Positions 51,928-60,900 of a stretch of DNA of 64,000 nucleotides are shown one piece after another. The translations under genes and the position numbers were made by a program. The notes beneath the pieces are model-generated. The model did no database searches. It was not told the DNA's origin and saw only the letters and a list, made by a program, of their open reading frames with translations. The DNA comes from Aurantibacillus circumpalustris (GTDB taxonomy: Bacteria; Bacteroidota; Bacteroidia; B-17B0; Aurantibacillaceae): assembly GCF_029625215.1 (NCBI RefSeq), contig NZ_CP121197.1, forward strand, positions 1,674,001 to 1,738,000, given 5' to 3'. Within the stretch, counting starts at the first letter, position 1; every line of letters starts with the position of its first letter.

Positions 51928-52329
51928 GATTATTATTGAATTTGTAACTTTGAATGAAACTACAAATGAGGTTTAAGTGTGGTAAATCCAATGTTTATGG
52001 GATTTTAACGCTTTTTTTTTAAAAAACACTTAATCATGAAATTTACTTTTTTAAAAGAATGTAAGGGATCAGAGTAATTATGGAAATAAAAAAAAGGAGG
52101 ATGTTTGATTAAAAAGATATGAGTTTTGTTTTTTTATAGTCAACTAATTAAATATAATTTGGAGCAAATCACTGCGTCTGGGAACAGATATAAGTTAGGA
52201 ACGTCCGAAAATAATGACGTTTTGTTTCGAAAAGTAATTTAGTGCTTGGCGCTGAATGTTAAAAAGGTTTAAAGTGAAATCAACTACTAGATTTTACAAT
52301 GATTTAAATGTACTCCGTGAGGATTGGTA
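51928..52329. other. gene-free region
   Basis: About 400 bases of AT-rich sequence. A plus-strand TAACTTTG at 51945-51952 would fire toward the histidine-kinase 3' end, but no open frame with coding character follows, and I see no hairpin with a T run. Either untranslated sequence or an unrecognised small RNA. Confidence 0.35.
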
Positions 52330-54192
52330 TTAAAACTCTATTGTAAAAGTTGTTCCAATATTTACTTCGCTAGCTACAGAAATTTTTCCACCAAGAATTT
52401 CAACTTGAGTTTTTACCATGTACAATCCAATTCCTTTTCCTTCAATGTGTGTGTGAAATTTTTTGTAAAGCCCAAACAAAGTATGCCCATGTGTCACCAG
52501 ATCAATGCCAAGACCATTGTCTTTAAATTCTAAAACAAGTTTATTATTGATTTTTTTGCTTTGGATATCTATACTAAGTGGTGTAGTGGGATTTCGGTAC
52601 TTAATACTATTGGAGATGAGATTGAAAAAAATGCTGTAAATGTAACTTTTGATCGTAAAAAATTCGCTCACATCAAAATGAGTTGAAATAGTAATATTTT
52701 GATTTTGTAATTGGCTATTAATACTGGTTTTTATATTATTTGTCAATTCTAAAAAGTTCACCACTTCTTTCTTTTCGTTAATTTCTTTCCGAGTTTGAAG
52801 TATATAGTTAAGGTCAACTATCACCTCATCGAGTTTTTTTACAGACAAGGTTAATCCTTTCATACATTCTTCGAATGTTTTTTTATCCATTTCGGGTGAA
52901 TTCTCGATTAAAGTAGAAAGGCCAAGTATGTTTGCGACTGGAGATCTTAAATTATGAGAGATAATATAGGCGAATTGTTCTAAGTCTTTATTATGTTGAA
53001 CAATATCTGAGAGCATTTTATTCCTTTCAAATTCTATATTTTTTCTGTGTGTTATGTTTTCACTTGAAATAATAAGTCCTAATAACTTATTTGAGTCATC
53101 CGTAACTGCAAACATATTTACGTTGTACCAAGTTGTAGTTTCATCCTCCTGCTTAAAGCTTAACTCGTAACTTACTTTTTCTCCGCTTAGTGCTTTTTCA
53201 AATCTTTTACGAGTTCTATGTTTTTTTTCCTCCCCAACGTAATCTAAAAGGCTGTCACCTTCTTTCAGTTTAACTTTAAACTCGTTTGCATAGGTAATTA
53301 CTGCTGCTGGATTAAAGGAAAGTACTTTGAATTTGGAGTCGGAAAGAACATAAGAAACGTTGGTATTGTCGAAAATAGTTCTAAGGTTGGCTTCAGATTT
53401 TTGAAGTAAATCTTCTGAAATTTTGCGTTCTGTTACATCCCGGTAATTAATTATTATCGCGTTTATTTCAGGGTCGCTAAGTGAATTAGTAAATGTACTC
53501 TCTACCCAAATAAACAGCCCTTTTTTTAATTGTATGCGGTAAGAATTTTCTATTGATACACCAGGCTGTTCAATGGTTTGCTTCAGGTCGCGTGTTACTG
53601 CAGCTAAATCTGAGGGGTGAATGAATTTAAAAATTGAGGCACCAAGAGTTTCGTTTGATGAAAAACCTGATATTCTTTCAGAAGAGGGGCTTTGGTAATT
53701 AATTATTCCTTTCTCATCAACGAGCAAAATTGAATCAGATATGTTTTCAAGGAGGGCTTGGAATTTTTTTTCACGATCTAACGTTTTTTCATGATTATCG
53801 CTAGTCTTTGTTTCTAAAAAAATTCGATTAACCGCATTTTCAAGAATGAGCGGAAGATTTTCGAAACGATCTTTAAAAAGAATGTTATTGGCGCCACTGT
53901 TCATCATTTGTACTGAAATATCTCTGGAGTAATTATTGGCTGTAAGAATTAATGGAATATAAAAGTCACTGCCCTGAATTAGCGAAAATATTTTTTTTGG
54001 ATCTAGAGATAGCAAAACATAATCTGCAATAATTACTAAGTGGGAGCCGTCTGAGAACTCGTTTTCAAAATCATCAATTTTTGTAATCCACTTATAATAA
54101 TATTTGAACTTGCAGGCCTTCAAAAACTCCTTAACTTTATCAGAATCACTAATTGCATTTTCGAGATGAAGTATTTTTATAGTGCTCATCAT
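52330..54192 (-). CDS. histidine kinase with receiver-like and two PAS domains
   Basis: The protein is 620 residues and lacks membrane helices, so it is cytosolic. Domains in order: a CheY-like N-terminus (~5-125; IKILHLENAISDSDKVKEFL ... VIIADYVLLS ... PLILTANNYS), PAS one (~140-262, FQALLENISDSILLVDEKG, ending in RDVTERK), PAS two (~270-385, ending in SENITHRK), HisKA with the phospho-acceptor in AYIISHNLRSPVANIL, and HATPase with NLISNSIKYRNP (N box), DNGLGIDL (G1) and GKGIGLYMVKTQVE (G2). The receiver keeps a possible acceptor Asp (IADYVLL), though acidic residues before it are weak. Downstream of its own gene a free response regulator and a TPR protein lie on the same strand; it may signal to that regulator. 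Confidence 0.92.
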   Translation of the reverse strand: MMSTIKILHLENAISDSDKVKEFLKACKFKYYYKWITKIDDFENEFSDGSHLVIIADYVLLSLDPKKIFSLIQGSDFYIPLILTANNYSRDISVQMMNSGANNILFKDRFENLPLILENAVNRIFLETKTSDNHEKTLDREKKFQALLENISDSILLVDEKGIINYQSPSSERISGFSSNETLGASIFKFIHPSDLAAVTRDLKQTIEQPGVSIENSYRIQLKKGLFIWVESTFTNSLSDPEINAIIINYRDVTERKISEDLLQKSEANLRTIFDNTNVSYVLSDSKFKVLSFNPAAVITYANEFKVKLKEGDSLLDYVGEEKKHRTRKRFEKALSGEKVSYELSFKQEDETTTWYNVNMFAVTDDSNKLLGLIISSENITHRKNIEFERNKMLSDIVQHNKDLEQFAYIISHNLRSPVANILGLSTLIENSPEMDKKTFEECMKGLTLSVKKLDEVIVDLNYILQTRKEINEKKEVVNFLELTNNIKTSINSQLQNQNITISTHFDVSEFFTIKSYIYSIFFNLISNSIKYRNPTTPLSIDIQSKKINNKLVLEFKDNGLGIDLVTHGHTLFGLYKKFHTHIEGKGIGLYMVKTQVEILGGKISVASEVNIGTTFTIEF

Positions 54193-54365
54193 GAATTCTA
54201 AATAAAATTTCTAGTTATGAAGTAATAGACTTAGTTAATGGATTGCCTTCGTCTACTCTTTTGCAAATCAAAAGAAGCGTGAAAGGTAGCTAAGTTTTTG
54301 AAACTAAAAAAATAAAGAAACAGACACTAAATTTTGAAATATCTTCTTAAAAGCCTATTTTAAGA

Positions 54366-54782
54366 TTAGATAGAATCGAGCATGGCTTTTGTAAGCGGTT
54401 TGTTAAGGAATACGATGTCTTTTGAGATGTCAGTCGCCTTTTGTCTATCCTCATTATAAACCGAGGAAGTAAGAACAACCAGTTTTGGTTGCTTGAGATT
54501 TTTTTCAGAACCTTTTTTAAAGTGATCAATAAATTGAAAACCATCCATCATTGGCATATTGATGTCGATAAATAATACCTGAGGATAGACGTCCGAGTAT
54601 TGCTCACCCATGGTTACTAGATTATTAAGAAATTCCAATGCGCTTTTCGCACTAGTATGAACGTACACTTTTTTAGCGAATTGATTAGCTTCAAGTGTTT
54701 TTTCATTAATAAAATTATCTAGTTCGCTATCATCAATTAGCATAACATTATTATATCTTGTTTTAGGTTCCTTTATTTTCAT
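54366..54782 (-). CDS. single-domain response regulator
   Basis: The 138-residue CheY-like protein shows the acidic pair at Asp17-Asp18 (MLIDDSELDNFI), phospho-acceptor Asp73 (VLFIDINMPMMDGFQF), the Thr in LVVLTSSVYNED and the conserved Lys in LNKPLTKAML. No output domain. Its start codon overlaps the stop of the TPR protein upstream by four bases, the usual sign of coupled translation, and the histidine kinase lies 173 bases downstream, so the three genes should form a phosphorelay or a protein-interaction switch. Confidence 0.93.
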   Translation of the reverse strand: MKIKEPKTRYNNVMLIDDSELDNFINEKTLEANQFAKKVYVHTSAKSALEFLNNLVTMGEQYSDVYPQVLFIDINMPMMDGFQFIDHFKKGSEKNLKQPKLVVLTSSVYNEDRQKATDISKDIVFLNKPLTKAMLDSI

Positions 54783-56200
54783 TTTAAATGTGAATTATAT
54801 TTCTTTTTAAGTTCAGATACAATGTGGTTCAGAAGCCTGCTTTCATTTATATTTCTTGCTTGAAATAGAATAAAATCGTCTTTTTGTTTTGAGGTTACTT
54901 TGCCATTTTGCTTAATATCAGAATTAAATATTTTAATCAGGTCTAGCACATTTGCATAACCTTCCATTTTTTCTGATTTTATTTTGCGATAAATGTTTTT
55001 TAATATACTATCAGCTAGGTCGTATTCTTTTACAGTTAGATATATAAACGCCAATGTTAGTTTCACGTCGGTATTAATATGAAAGTAATCTTTAAAGCTA
55101 TTGAAATTTAATATTTCATTGAGTTTTGCGGCCGCTTCCTTGTAGTTTTTTTTGTAATACGCAACCATTGCAGCGTATATTCCCAAGAGAACAACAGCAT
55201 GAGTGTCAGAAGAATCAACCAGAATGTTTTTAGTATCCTCCTCTTCAATTTCATCAATCTTATTGAGTTCTTGTAGGAAAGAAAGTTTAGATATTAGAAA
55301 TTTTGAAGAGAGGCAAACGTTCGTATAAAGAAGCAAGGTGCTTTGGTTTTCATTAATTTTGGAAAATAGAATATTCGCCTGATTTTGTTGCCCTGATTTT
55401 ACGCAATGCTCAAATTTCAAATAATCAAGGGCAAGAATCCATTTTTTGTATGTAGACGAATCAGGTAAGTCATTGAGTATTTTCTCAGTGTTGGTGAGTG
55501 TTTCCTGAATAAGCAATGCGTCCGAAGTAGTTGTGTTAAATAAAATTGTAAGTTGTAGTTGAATAAAATTTCTAATAATTTCGATTTGTCGCGAAGGATT
55601 CAAAGCAAAGTGATCTTCGATCTCCTTATTTAGAAATAAGAGCGTTTCCATGAGTTTAGGCGATCTCGAAAAATTATATTGCGCCAAAACACGATTAAAA
55701 TTCCCAAGAATTTCTTCACATTTTTCCAACGAAATATTAAAAGCAGTGTGTTTGTTATAGAGTTGAGAATAGTGAAAATATCGATCAGAATATAGATTGA
55801 TTTTCTTAAGTGCACTATATACAACAAGTAACTCATTATGCATATCAAAGACGAGAAGATCCTTTTCGAGTTTTTGTAGAAAGGTATTTGCAACTTCTCT
55901 AGAGGTACTGAAACAAATCTCGGGGATTTGGTGTAATTGTTTAAGTAAATCTTCTTTGTTCGAATAAATATCACCCGAAAGGTGTTCCTGAATTTTATCA
56001 TTCAGCCTAGATTTCAATACATAAAGAGAGTTCGTAGTGATCTTTAATGTTTTGGAGATTTCAGAATCTTTTATTGCAGAAGAACGATACGATTGTAATA
56101 AGAATAAAAAATTATCCGATTTGTTTTTTATAAGTGTGTCCTCAACGGTTTGGTAAACAGTATCGCTTAAGTCTATTATTATTTTTTTAAGCTTAATCAT
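54779..56200 (-). CDS. helical TPR-like protein paired with a response regulator
   Basis: A 473-residue soluble protein. The first ~75 residues include SEISKTLKITTNSLYVLKSR, which reads like a helix-turn-helix as in sigma region 4 or LuxR ends. The remainder is a long alpha-helical repeat array of TPR type; only the C-terminal pair is clear (GIYAAMVAYYKKNYKEAAAK, TLAFIYLTVKEYDLADSILK). I do not recognise the family. Its stop overlaps the start of the response regulator by four bases. A DNA-binding or adaptor role that depends on the regulator is an inference. Confidence 0.6.
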   Translation of the reverse strand: MIKLKKIIIDLSDTVYQTVEDTLIKNKSDNFLFLLQSYRSSAIKDSEISKTLKITTNSLYVLKSRLNDKIQEHLSGDIYSNKEDLLKQLHQIPEICFSTSREVANTFLQKLEKDLLVFDMHNELLVVYSALKKINLYSDRYFHYSQLYNKHTAFNISLEKCEEILGNFNRVLAQYNFSRSPKLMETLLFLNKEIEDHFALNPSRQIEIIRNFIQLQLTILFNTTTSDALLIQETLTNTEKILNDLPDSSTYKKWILALDYLKFEHCVKSGQQNQANILFSKINENQSTLLLYTNVCLSSKFLISKLSFLQELNKIDEIEEEDTKNILVDSSDTHAVVLLGIYAAMVAYYKKNYKEAAAKLNEILNFNSFKDYFHINTDVKLTLAFIYLTVKEYDLADSILKNIYRKIKSEKMEGYANVLDLIKIFNSDIKQNGKVTSKQKDDFILFQARNINESRLLNHIVSELKKKYNSHLK

Positions 56201-56247
56201 AAGTTCCTATCTTTGGGGTTAAGTTCGGTGAGGCACTATTCTGACCA

Positions 56248-56255
56248 CAAATATA
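56248..56255 (-). promoter_or_regulatory. -7 element for the TPR-regulator-kinase genes
   Basis: On the minus strand TATATTTG, 47 bases before the start codon at 56200. Confidence 0.45.
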
Positions 56256-56379
56256 TATGTTAAATTGTGATGGGTTAAGTAGTACGACGAGTCGAGTCTG
56301 AGCTTCGACAAATTGGTTTAATCTGTCGATAAATATTTAATTTTGTTAACTCAAAAAGTTGTAGTCCTCATTACCTTTT

Positions 56380-56871
56380 TTATAAATCTGAATCTTGACC
56401 ATAAAACTTCTCGCCTTTTAAAAGTTTATTTATGGCCTTTGCCAAACGATCAATTTTAGTTTCTTCTTTTTTTGCGGAATAAATATGTTTTACATAATTA
56501 TTTTGCTCGGCTTCGGAAAGCGTATTAAAAAACTTTAAAGCTTTTGGTTCATCCTGCAAACACAAAAGCATTTCTTCTGGAATTTCTAAAGGTTCATTAT
56601 CTGGGTATAGGATAACGTGTACAGAATCTCCTTCTTTCTTTTTTATTTTTTTTCTGATCTCAGCTTTAATGGGTAAAAACAAATTACCATTACCCATTGG
56701 CATTAAATGGTATTTTTTAATTTCGTAACCATCAATTGTACCTTTTACTTTTACCCAACCAAAATGAGCTTTTTTATCTTGTAAAATCTCGGGTATCTTC
56801 GCGTATGTCCAACCTCCCTTGCCGGGAAATTTCTCTAAAGTGTATTTTTTATTAACTAATGGTTTTTCCAT
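56380..56871 (-). CDS. DUF1905 / YdeI-OmdA-like protein
   Basis: A 163-residue protein in two parts: residues ~8-95 fit DUF1905 (LEKFPGKGGWTYAKIPEIL, FGWVKVKGTIDGYEIKKYHL, PMGNGNLFLPIKAEIRKKI, GDSVHVILYPD), and ~98-155 the YdeI/OmdA helical segment (LCLQDEPKALKFFNTLSEAE, NYVKHIYSAKKEETKIDRLA). The family has been linked to bacteriocin resistance in other bacteria, but its mechanism is not known. It is cytosolic and alone. Confidence 0.87.
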   Translation of the reverse strand: MEKPLVNKKYTLEKFPGKGGWTYAKIPEILQDKKAHFGWVKVKGTIDGYEIKKYHLMPMGNGNLFLPIKAEIRKKIKKKEGDSVHVILYPDNEPLEIPEEMLLCLQDEPKALKFFNTLSEAEQNNYVKHIYSAKKEETKIDRLAKAINKLLKGEKFYGQDSDL

Positions 56872-57134
56872 TGTGTAGTTTAATCACCAGCAAGAACTAG
56901 GTTATTTCTCTTGATTTAACGTTTGTTCTATTGTGGGACAAAGATATTTTATTTCTTCTGATTTCCAGTATTAGGATCGTTTTTGGACCTGATATCTTTA
57001 CAATTAGCCGAATAAAAGTGTTTTTTTATTTTGTAAACTTATTGGTATTGTTTAGTTATTCTTACAACCTTAAGCTTATCTTTAGGATATTTACAAAATG
57101 AATTTCTATTCTCATTTTTTAATCGGTAATTTTT

Positions 57135-58004
57135 ATGTTTCCAACGTTAAATACAGTCAAGTTACTTAGAATTCCTTTTTCCTTTTTTTTGATGCCAGTA
57201 TTTATCTTAACATTAAGTCAGGTTAAGAATGTTAATACAAGCGGTACTCTCCTGGTTTTTTTTATTATTCATTTTTTGGTTTATCCGGCAAGTAATGGTT
57301 ACAATAGCTATATCGATCGCGATGAAAGTCCAATTGGTGGATTAGAAAAACCGCCTGTTCCAACCAAACAACTTTTTTATCTTACTTTGATTTTAGATCT
57401 CTCGGCTATTTTTCTGGCATTCGTTTTTATTAAACCATTATTTTCTGTCTGTATTTTAATTTATATTTTGGCTTCGCGGGCTTATAGTTCACGGCAAGTA
57501 CGATTAAAAAAGTATCCTTATATCGGATTTTTTACAGTGGTTGTTTTTCAAGGCGCTTTTACTTTTGTGATGTGCAGTGTTGGTTTATCTGGACAATCAT
57601 TTGTTTTAAATTATCCGACAATGCTTATACTTTTAGCAACATCTTTTCAAATTGCTGGAGCATACCCATTAACGCAAATCTATCAGCACAAAGAAGATTA
57701 TTCTCAAGGGGTTATAACATTGAGTTACAAGCTTGGTTATAGAGGAACATTTGTTTTCACAATGCTCATGTTTATTTTGTGTAACGTATTTTACTTTTTA
57801 TTCTTTAAAGAACTTAATCAAACAAAACATTTTATTCTACTTCAAGTTTTCTTTTTCCCAATAGTTATTTATTTTATGTCTTGGTTTTTAAAAGTGATTA
57901 AAAATAAAAATGAGGCAAATTTTAAAAACACTATGAGAATGAACACGATTGCCGCTTGCTGTATGAATGCCTGTTTTTTAGTTTTGTTTTACCTTAATAA
58001 TTAA
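57135..58004 (+). CDS. UbiA-family prenyltransferase
   Basis: A 289-residue membrane protein with about eight or nine transmembrane helices. The two Asp-rich sites of the UbiA family are recognisable: NGYNSYIDRDE (Asn57, Asp61, Asp63) in the first cytosolic loop and QIYQHKEDYSQGVITLSYKL (Asp188) in the second, both variants of NDxxDxxxD and DxxxD. It should transfer a prenyl chain from its diphosphate to an aromatic acceptor in the membrane. The enzyme that makes the prenyl diphosphate is not in the operon. The next gene, type III polyketide synthase, starts four bases on and would make the acceptor. Confidence 0.85.
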   Translation: MFPTLNTVKLLRIPFSFFLMPVFILTLSQVKNVNTSGTLLVFFIIHFLVYPASNGYNSYIDRDESPIGGLEKPPVPTKQLFYLTLILDLSAIFLAFVFIKPLFSVCILIYILASRAYSSRQVRLKKYPYIGFFTVVVFQGAFTFVMCSVGLSGQSFVLNYPTMLILLATSFQIAGAYPLTQIYQHKEDYSQGVITLSYKLGYRGTFVFTMLMFILCNVFYFLFFKELNQTKHFILLQVFFFPIVIYFMSWFLKVIKNKNEANFKNTMRMNTIAACCMNACFLVLFYLNN

Positions 58005-58007
58005 TTT

Positions 58008-59096
58008 GTGAGTTATCTAGTTGCCATTGGAACTGCTGTACCCGAATACCTTCATAAAAAGGAGGCGATTATGCGTTTTTTTCAAAACTCCACAAAGGAT
58101 GAAAAGACTAAAAGAAAAATTAAAATTGTTTCGGAGAAATCGGGTATTGAAACACGGTATTCCGTTATCCCTGATTTCAGTTTAGAACCAAAAAAATTCA
58201 ATTTTTTTGAGAAGACTGCTTTATTAGAGCCTGAGCCTGGGTTATCAAAGCGTATGGCAATATTTAAAAAGGAAGCTTTAAAATTATCTTTAAAAGCAGT
58301 TCATGCGATTCCTGATTTTAAAAATGTACAAAAGAATATTACACATATAATTACAGTCACCTGCACTGGTTTGTTTGCGCCTGGATTGGATGTTGAATTG
58401 ATTAAGGAACTAAATCTGTCTCCGTCAACGGTTAGAAGTAGTGTGAATTTTATGGGCTGCAACGCGGCTATTATGGCCATGCACAGCGCGCATACAATTT
58501 GTGAAAGTAATAGAAACGCAAATGTGCTAGTTGTTTGCACAGAATTATGCACAATTCATTTTAGAAAAATTTATAACGATGATTATGTGCTCTCAACTTC
58601 GTTATTTGGTGATGGAAGCGCTGCAGTGATTTTAAGCGCTCAAAAACCTAAAGAACCTTTTTTTGAAGGAATTAAGATTGATGGTTTTCATTCTCAAATC
58701 ATTCACAAAGGTGCTAGCGAAATGGCCTGGCAGTTATCGGAAAAGGGATTTATTATGAATTTAAGTTCTTATGTTTCTGAGCTTATCAGTGGGAGTTTAA
58801 AGCCACTTCTGAAATCAGTAAATATTGATCCAAAAAAAATTAGTCTTTGGGCTGTTCATCCAGGTGGTAAAAAAATATTAGATGACTTTGCAAAAGTTTT
58901 GAAATTAAACGACAGCGAGCTTGCTGATTCTTATGAAACATTAAAGAATTATGGAAACATGTCATCCGTAACTGTTCTTTTTGTATTAAAGCGTGTGTTA
59001 GAAAATAATAGAATGGCAAAAAAAGGAACTAAGTTGTTTTCTGCAGCTTTTGGTCCAGGTTTAAGTATTGAAGCAATGTTATTAAAGTATGTTTAA
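58008..59096 (+). CDS. type III polyketide synthase
   Basis: The protein (362 residues, GTG start) has the chalcone-synthase-fold triad: Cys151 in NFMGCNAAI, His284 in WAVHPGGKKIL and Asn317 in NYGNMSS, plus the FGDGSAAVIL and AAFGPGLSIE loops. Its like in bacteria extends fatty-acyl or aromatic starters with malonyl-CoA to alkylresorcinols, alkylpyrones or phloroglucinols; which one cannot be told here. It overlaps the methyltransferase downstream by eight bases, so translation is coupled. It likely supplies the aromatic acceptor for the UbiA enzyme. Confidence 0.92.
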   Translation: MSYLVAIGTAVPEYLHKKEAIMRFFQNSTKDEKTKRKIKIVSEKSGIETRYSVIPDFSLEPKKFNFFEKTALLEPEPGLSKRMAIFKKEALKLSLKAVHAIPDFKNVQKNITHIITVTCTGLFAPGLDVELIKELNLSPSTVRSSVNFMGCNAAIMAMHSAHTICESNRNANVLVVCTELCTIHFRKIYNDDYVLSTSLFGDGSAAVILSAQKPKEPFFEGIKIDGFHSQIIHKGASEMAWQLSEKGFIMNLSSYVSELISGSLKPLLKSVNIDPKKISLWAVHPGGKKILDDFAKVLKLNDSELADSYETLKNYGNMSSVTVLFVLKRVLENNRMAKKGTKLFSAAFGPGLSIEAMLLKYV

Positions 59097-59784
59097 AAAG
59101 AGAAGTGATAAAAAAGAACTGTTGGATGCGGACAATATTCCCGAAAATGATTTGTTTCAGAATCTCAAAGAGTTAGATACCATTAATTCCTTACTCGGCG
59201 GTTATAAAATCACTTTTTCAGCTTTAAAAAAAAATCTTTCAAAAAACAAGCAGTATACAATTGTCGATATAGGCAGCGGCGGAGGCGACACACTTAAACA
59301 CATCTACAAATGGAGCTCCGAAAATAATTATCAAGTTAAATTGTTTGGCGTAGATTTAAAACAGACTTGCATTGATTATTCAATTAAAAATAAGCCTAAC
59401 AATCAAATCAATTTTATTTGTGACGATTATAGAAATGTTTATAAACACACAAATCAAGTAGACATTATTCACGCCTCTTTGTTTTGTCATCATCTTTCAA
59501 ATGATCAAATTATTGAATTAATAAAATTCGCAAACGCTAACAAATCTGTATTAGTAATTAATGATTTGGAAAGAAATCCATTGGCTTATTATTCTATTAA
59601 ATTTCTGACTAAACTATTTTCGAAATCTCATCTTGTAAAGAACGATGCACCTTTGTCTGTGTTAAGAGGGTTTAAAAAGAACGAGTGGAAAGAAATTCTT
59701 TTAAGTTCAGGAGCTAAGAATTGCAGTGTAAAAAACAAATGGGCATTTCGCCACGAAGTGATTATTTATCCAGATGGAAAATGA
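59089..59784 (+). CDS. SAM-dependent methyltransferase of the polyketide operon
   Basis: The 231 residues contain motif I (YTIVDIGSGGGDTLKHI) around residue 60, KLFGVDLKQTCIDYS and ASLFCHHLSNDQIIELI, typical of class I small-molecule methyltransferases of the type found next to type III polyketide synthases. The start overlaps the synthase by eight bases and its stop overlaps the oxidoreductase by eleven. A role in O- or C-methylating the polyketide ring is inferred from the context. Confidence 0.85.
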   Translation: MFKKRSDKKELLDADNIPENDLFQNLKELDTINSLLGGYKITFSALKKNLSKNKQYTIVDIGSGGGDTLKHIYKWSSENNYQVKLFGVDLKQTCIDYSIKNKPNNQINFICDDYRNVYKHTNQVDIIHASLFCHHLSNDQIIELIKFANANKSVLVINDLERNPLAYYSIKFLTKLFSKSHLVKNDAPLSVLRGFKKNEWKEILLSSGAKNCSVKNKWAFRHEVIIYPDGK

Positions 59785-60895
59785 GCAGACATATGATTGT
59801 GCCATCATTGGCGGTGGATTAGCAGGACTTTGTTTATCGATTCAGCTTGTAAAACAGGGACATACTGTTGTTCTATTTGAAAAAAACACATACCCCTTTC
59901 ATAAAGTTTGTGGAGAATACATTTCCAAGGAAAGTTGGGCATTTTTAATTGAACTTGGATTGCCTTTGGCAGACATGCAACTTCCTGAAATAAATCGTTT
60001 AGGGATTTCTTCAACAAAAGAATTTATGCTAGAAGCATCTTTAGTATTGGGGGGATTTGGAATTAGCCGGTACACCCTCGATCATCGACTTTCACTTTTG
60101 GCAAAGGAAAATGGCGTGATTCTAAAGGAAAACTGCAAAGTAACGAATTGCGAAGAGCTGAATGACTCCACTACCATAACTACGAGCAACGGATTATTTT
60201 ATTCGAAAATAGTTTGTGGAAGTTATGGGAAACATGCACCGGTATTTATTAATAAGAGTACAAAAAACTACTCACCAAATTACATCGCTGTAAAATACCA
60301 CATAAAAACTTCTTTTCCAGATGATCGAATCGAACTACATAATTTTAAAGATGGGTATTGTGGAATTTCTAAAGTGGAGGATGGAAAATACTGTTTGTGC
60401 TATTTAACTACAACTAAGAACTTAAACGATTATGATAAGGACATAAAAAAAATGGAGGAAGAGATTCTCTATAAAAATCCGTTTCTGAAAAAGTATTTCT
60501 TAGAGTCAAAGTTCTTGTTTGATAAGCCTTTAACAATTAGTCAAATAACTTTCGAAAAAAAACAAAGCTATTCAAATGGCGTTTTTTTATTAGGCGATGC
60601 TGCCGGGGCTATAGCTCCCTTGTGTGGAAATGGTATGAGTATGGCAATGCGGACTTCTAAAATTTTGGCATCTTTGCTGCATAAGTACTTTAAGTTAGAA
60701 ATTTCTAAATCAGAACTTATTAGTGCTTATTCTCATGAATGGGATAAGAATTTTTCCACGCGAATAAAAGCTGGCTATTATTTGCAACAACTTTTCGGGA
60801 AAAATAAAATCACACATTTAAGTCTTATCTTGTTGAACAAAATGCCAGGCTTAATGAAAAAAATTATTTCCCTAACACATGGCAAACCATTTTAG
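59774..60895 (+). CDS. FAD-dependent oxidoreductase (geranylgeranyl-reductase-like)
   Basis: This 373-residue flavoprotein shows the dinucleotide motif CAIIGGGLAGLCLSIQL at the N-terminus, the VCGEYISKESW loop, a GDAAGAIAPLCGNGMSMAMR FAD-binding stretch near residue 275, and a helical end. It belongs to the group that includes geranylgeranyl reductases and aromatic hydroxylases (UbiH-like). In this operon it could either hydroxylate the phenol ring or reduce the prenyl chain. The start overlaps the methyltransferase stop. Confidence 0.88.
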   Translation: MENEQTYDCAIIGGGLAGLCLSIQLVKQGHTVVLFEKNTYPFHKVCGEYISKESWAFLIELGLPLADMQLPEINRLGISSTKEFMLEASLVLGGFGISRYTLDHRLSLLAKENGVILKENCKVTNCEELNDSTTITTSNGLFYSKIVCGSYGKHAPVFINKSTKNYSPNYIAVKYHIKTSFPDDRIELHNFKDGYCGISKVEDGKYCLCYLTTTKNLNDYDKDIKKMEEEILYKNPFLKKYFLESKFLFDKPLTISQITFEKKQSYSNGVFLLGDAAGAIAPLCGNGMSMAMRTSKILASLLHKYFKLEISKSELISAYSHEWDKNFSTRIKAGYYLQQLFGKNKITHLSLILLNKMPGLMKKIISLTHGKPF

Positions 60896-60900
60896 AAACT

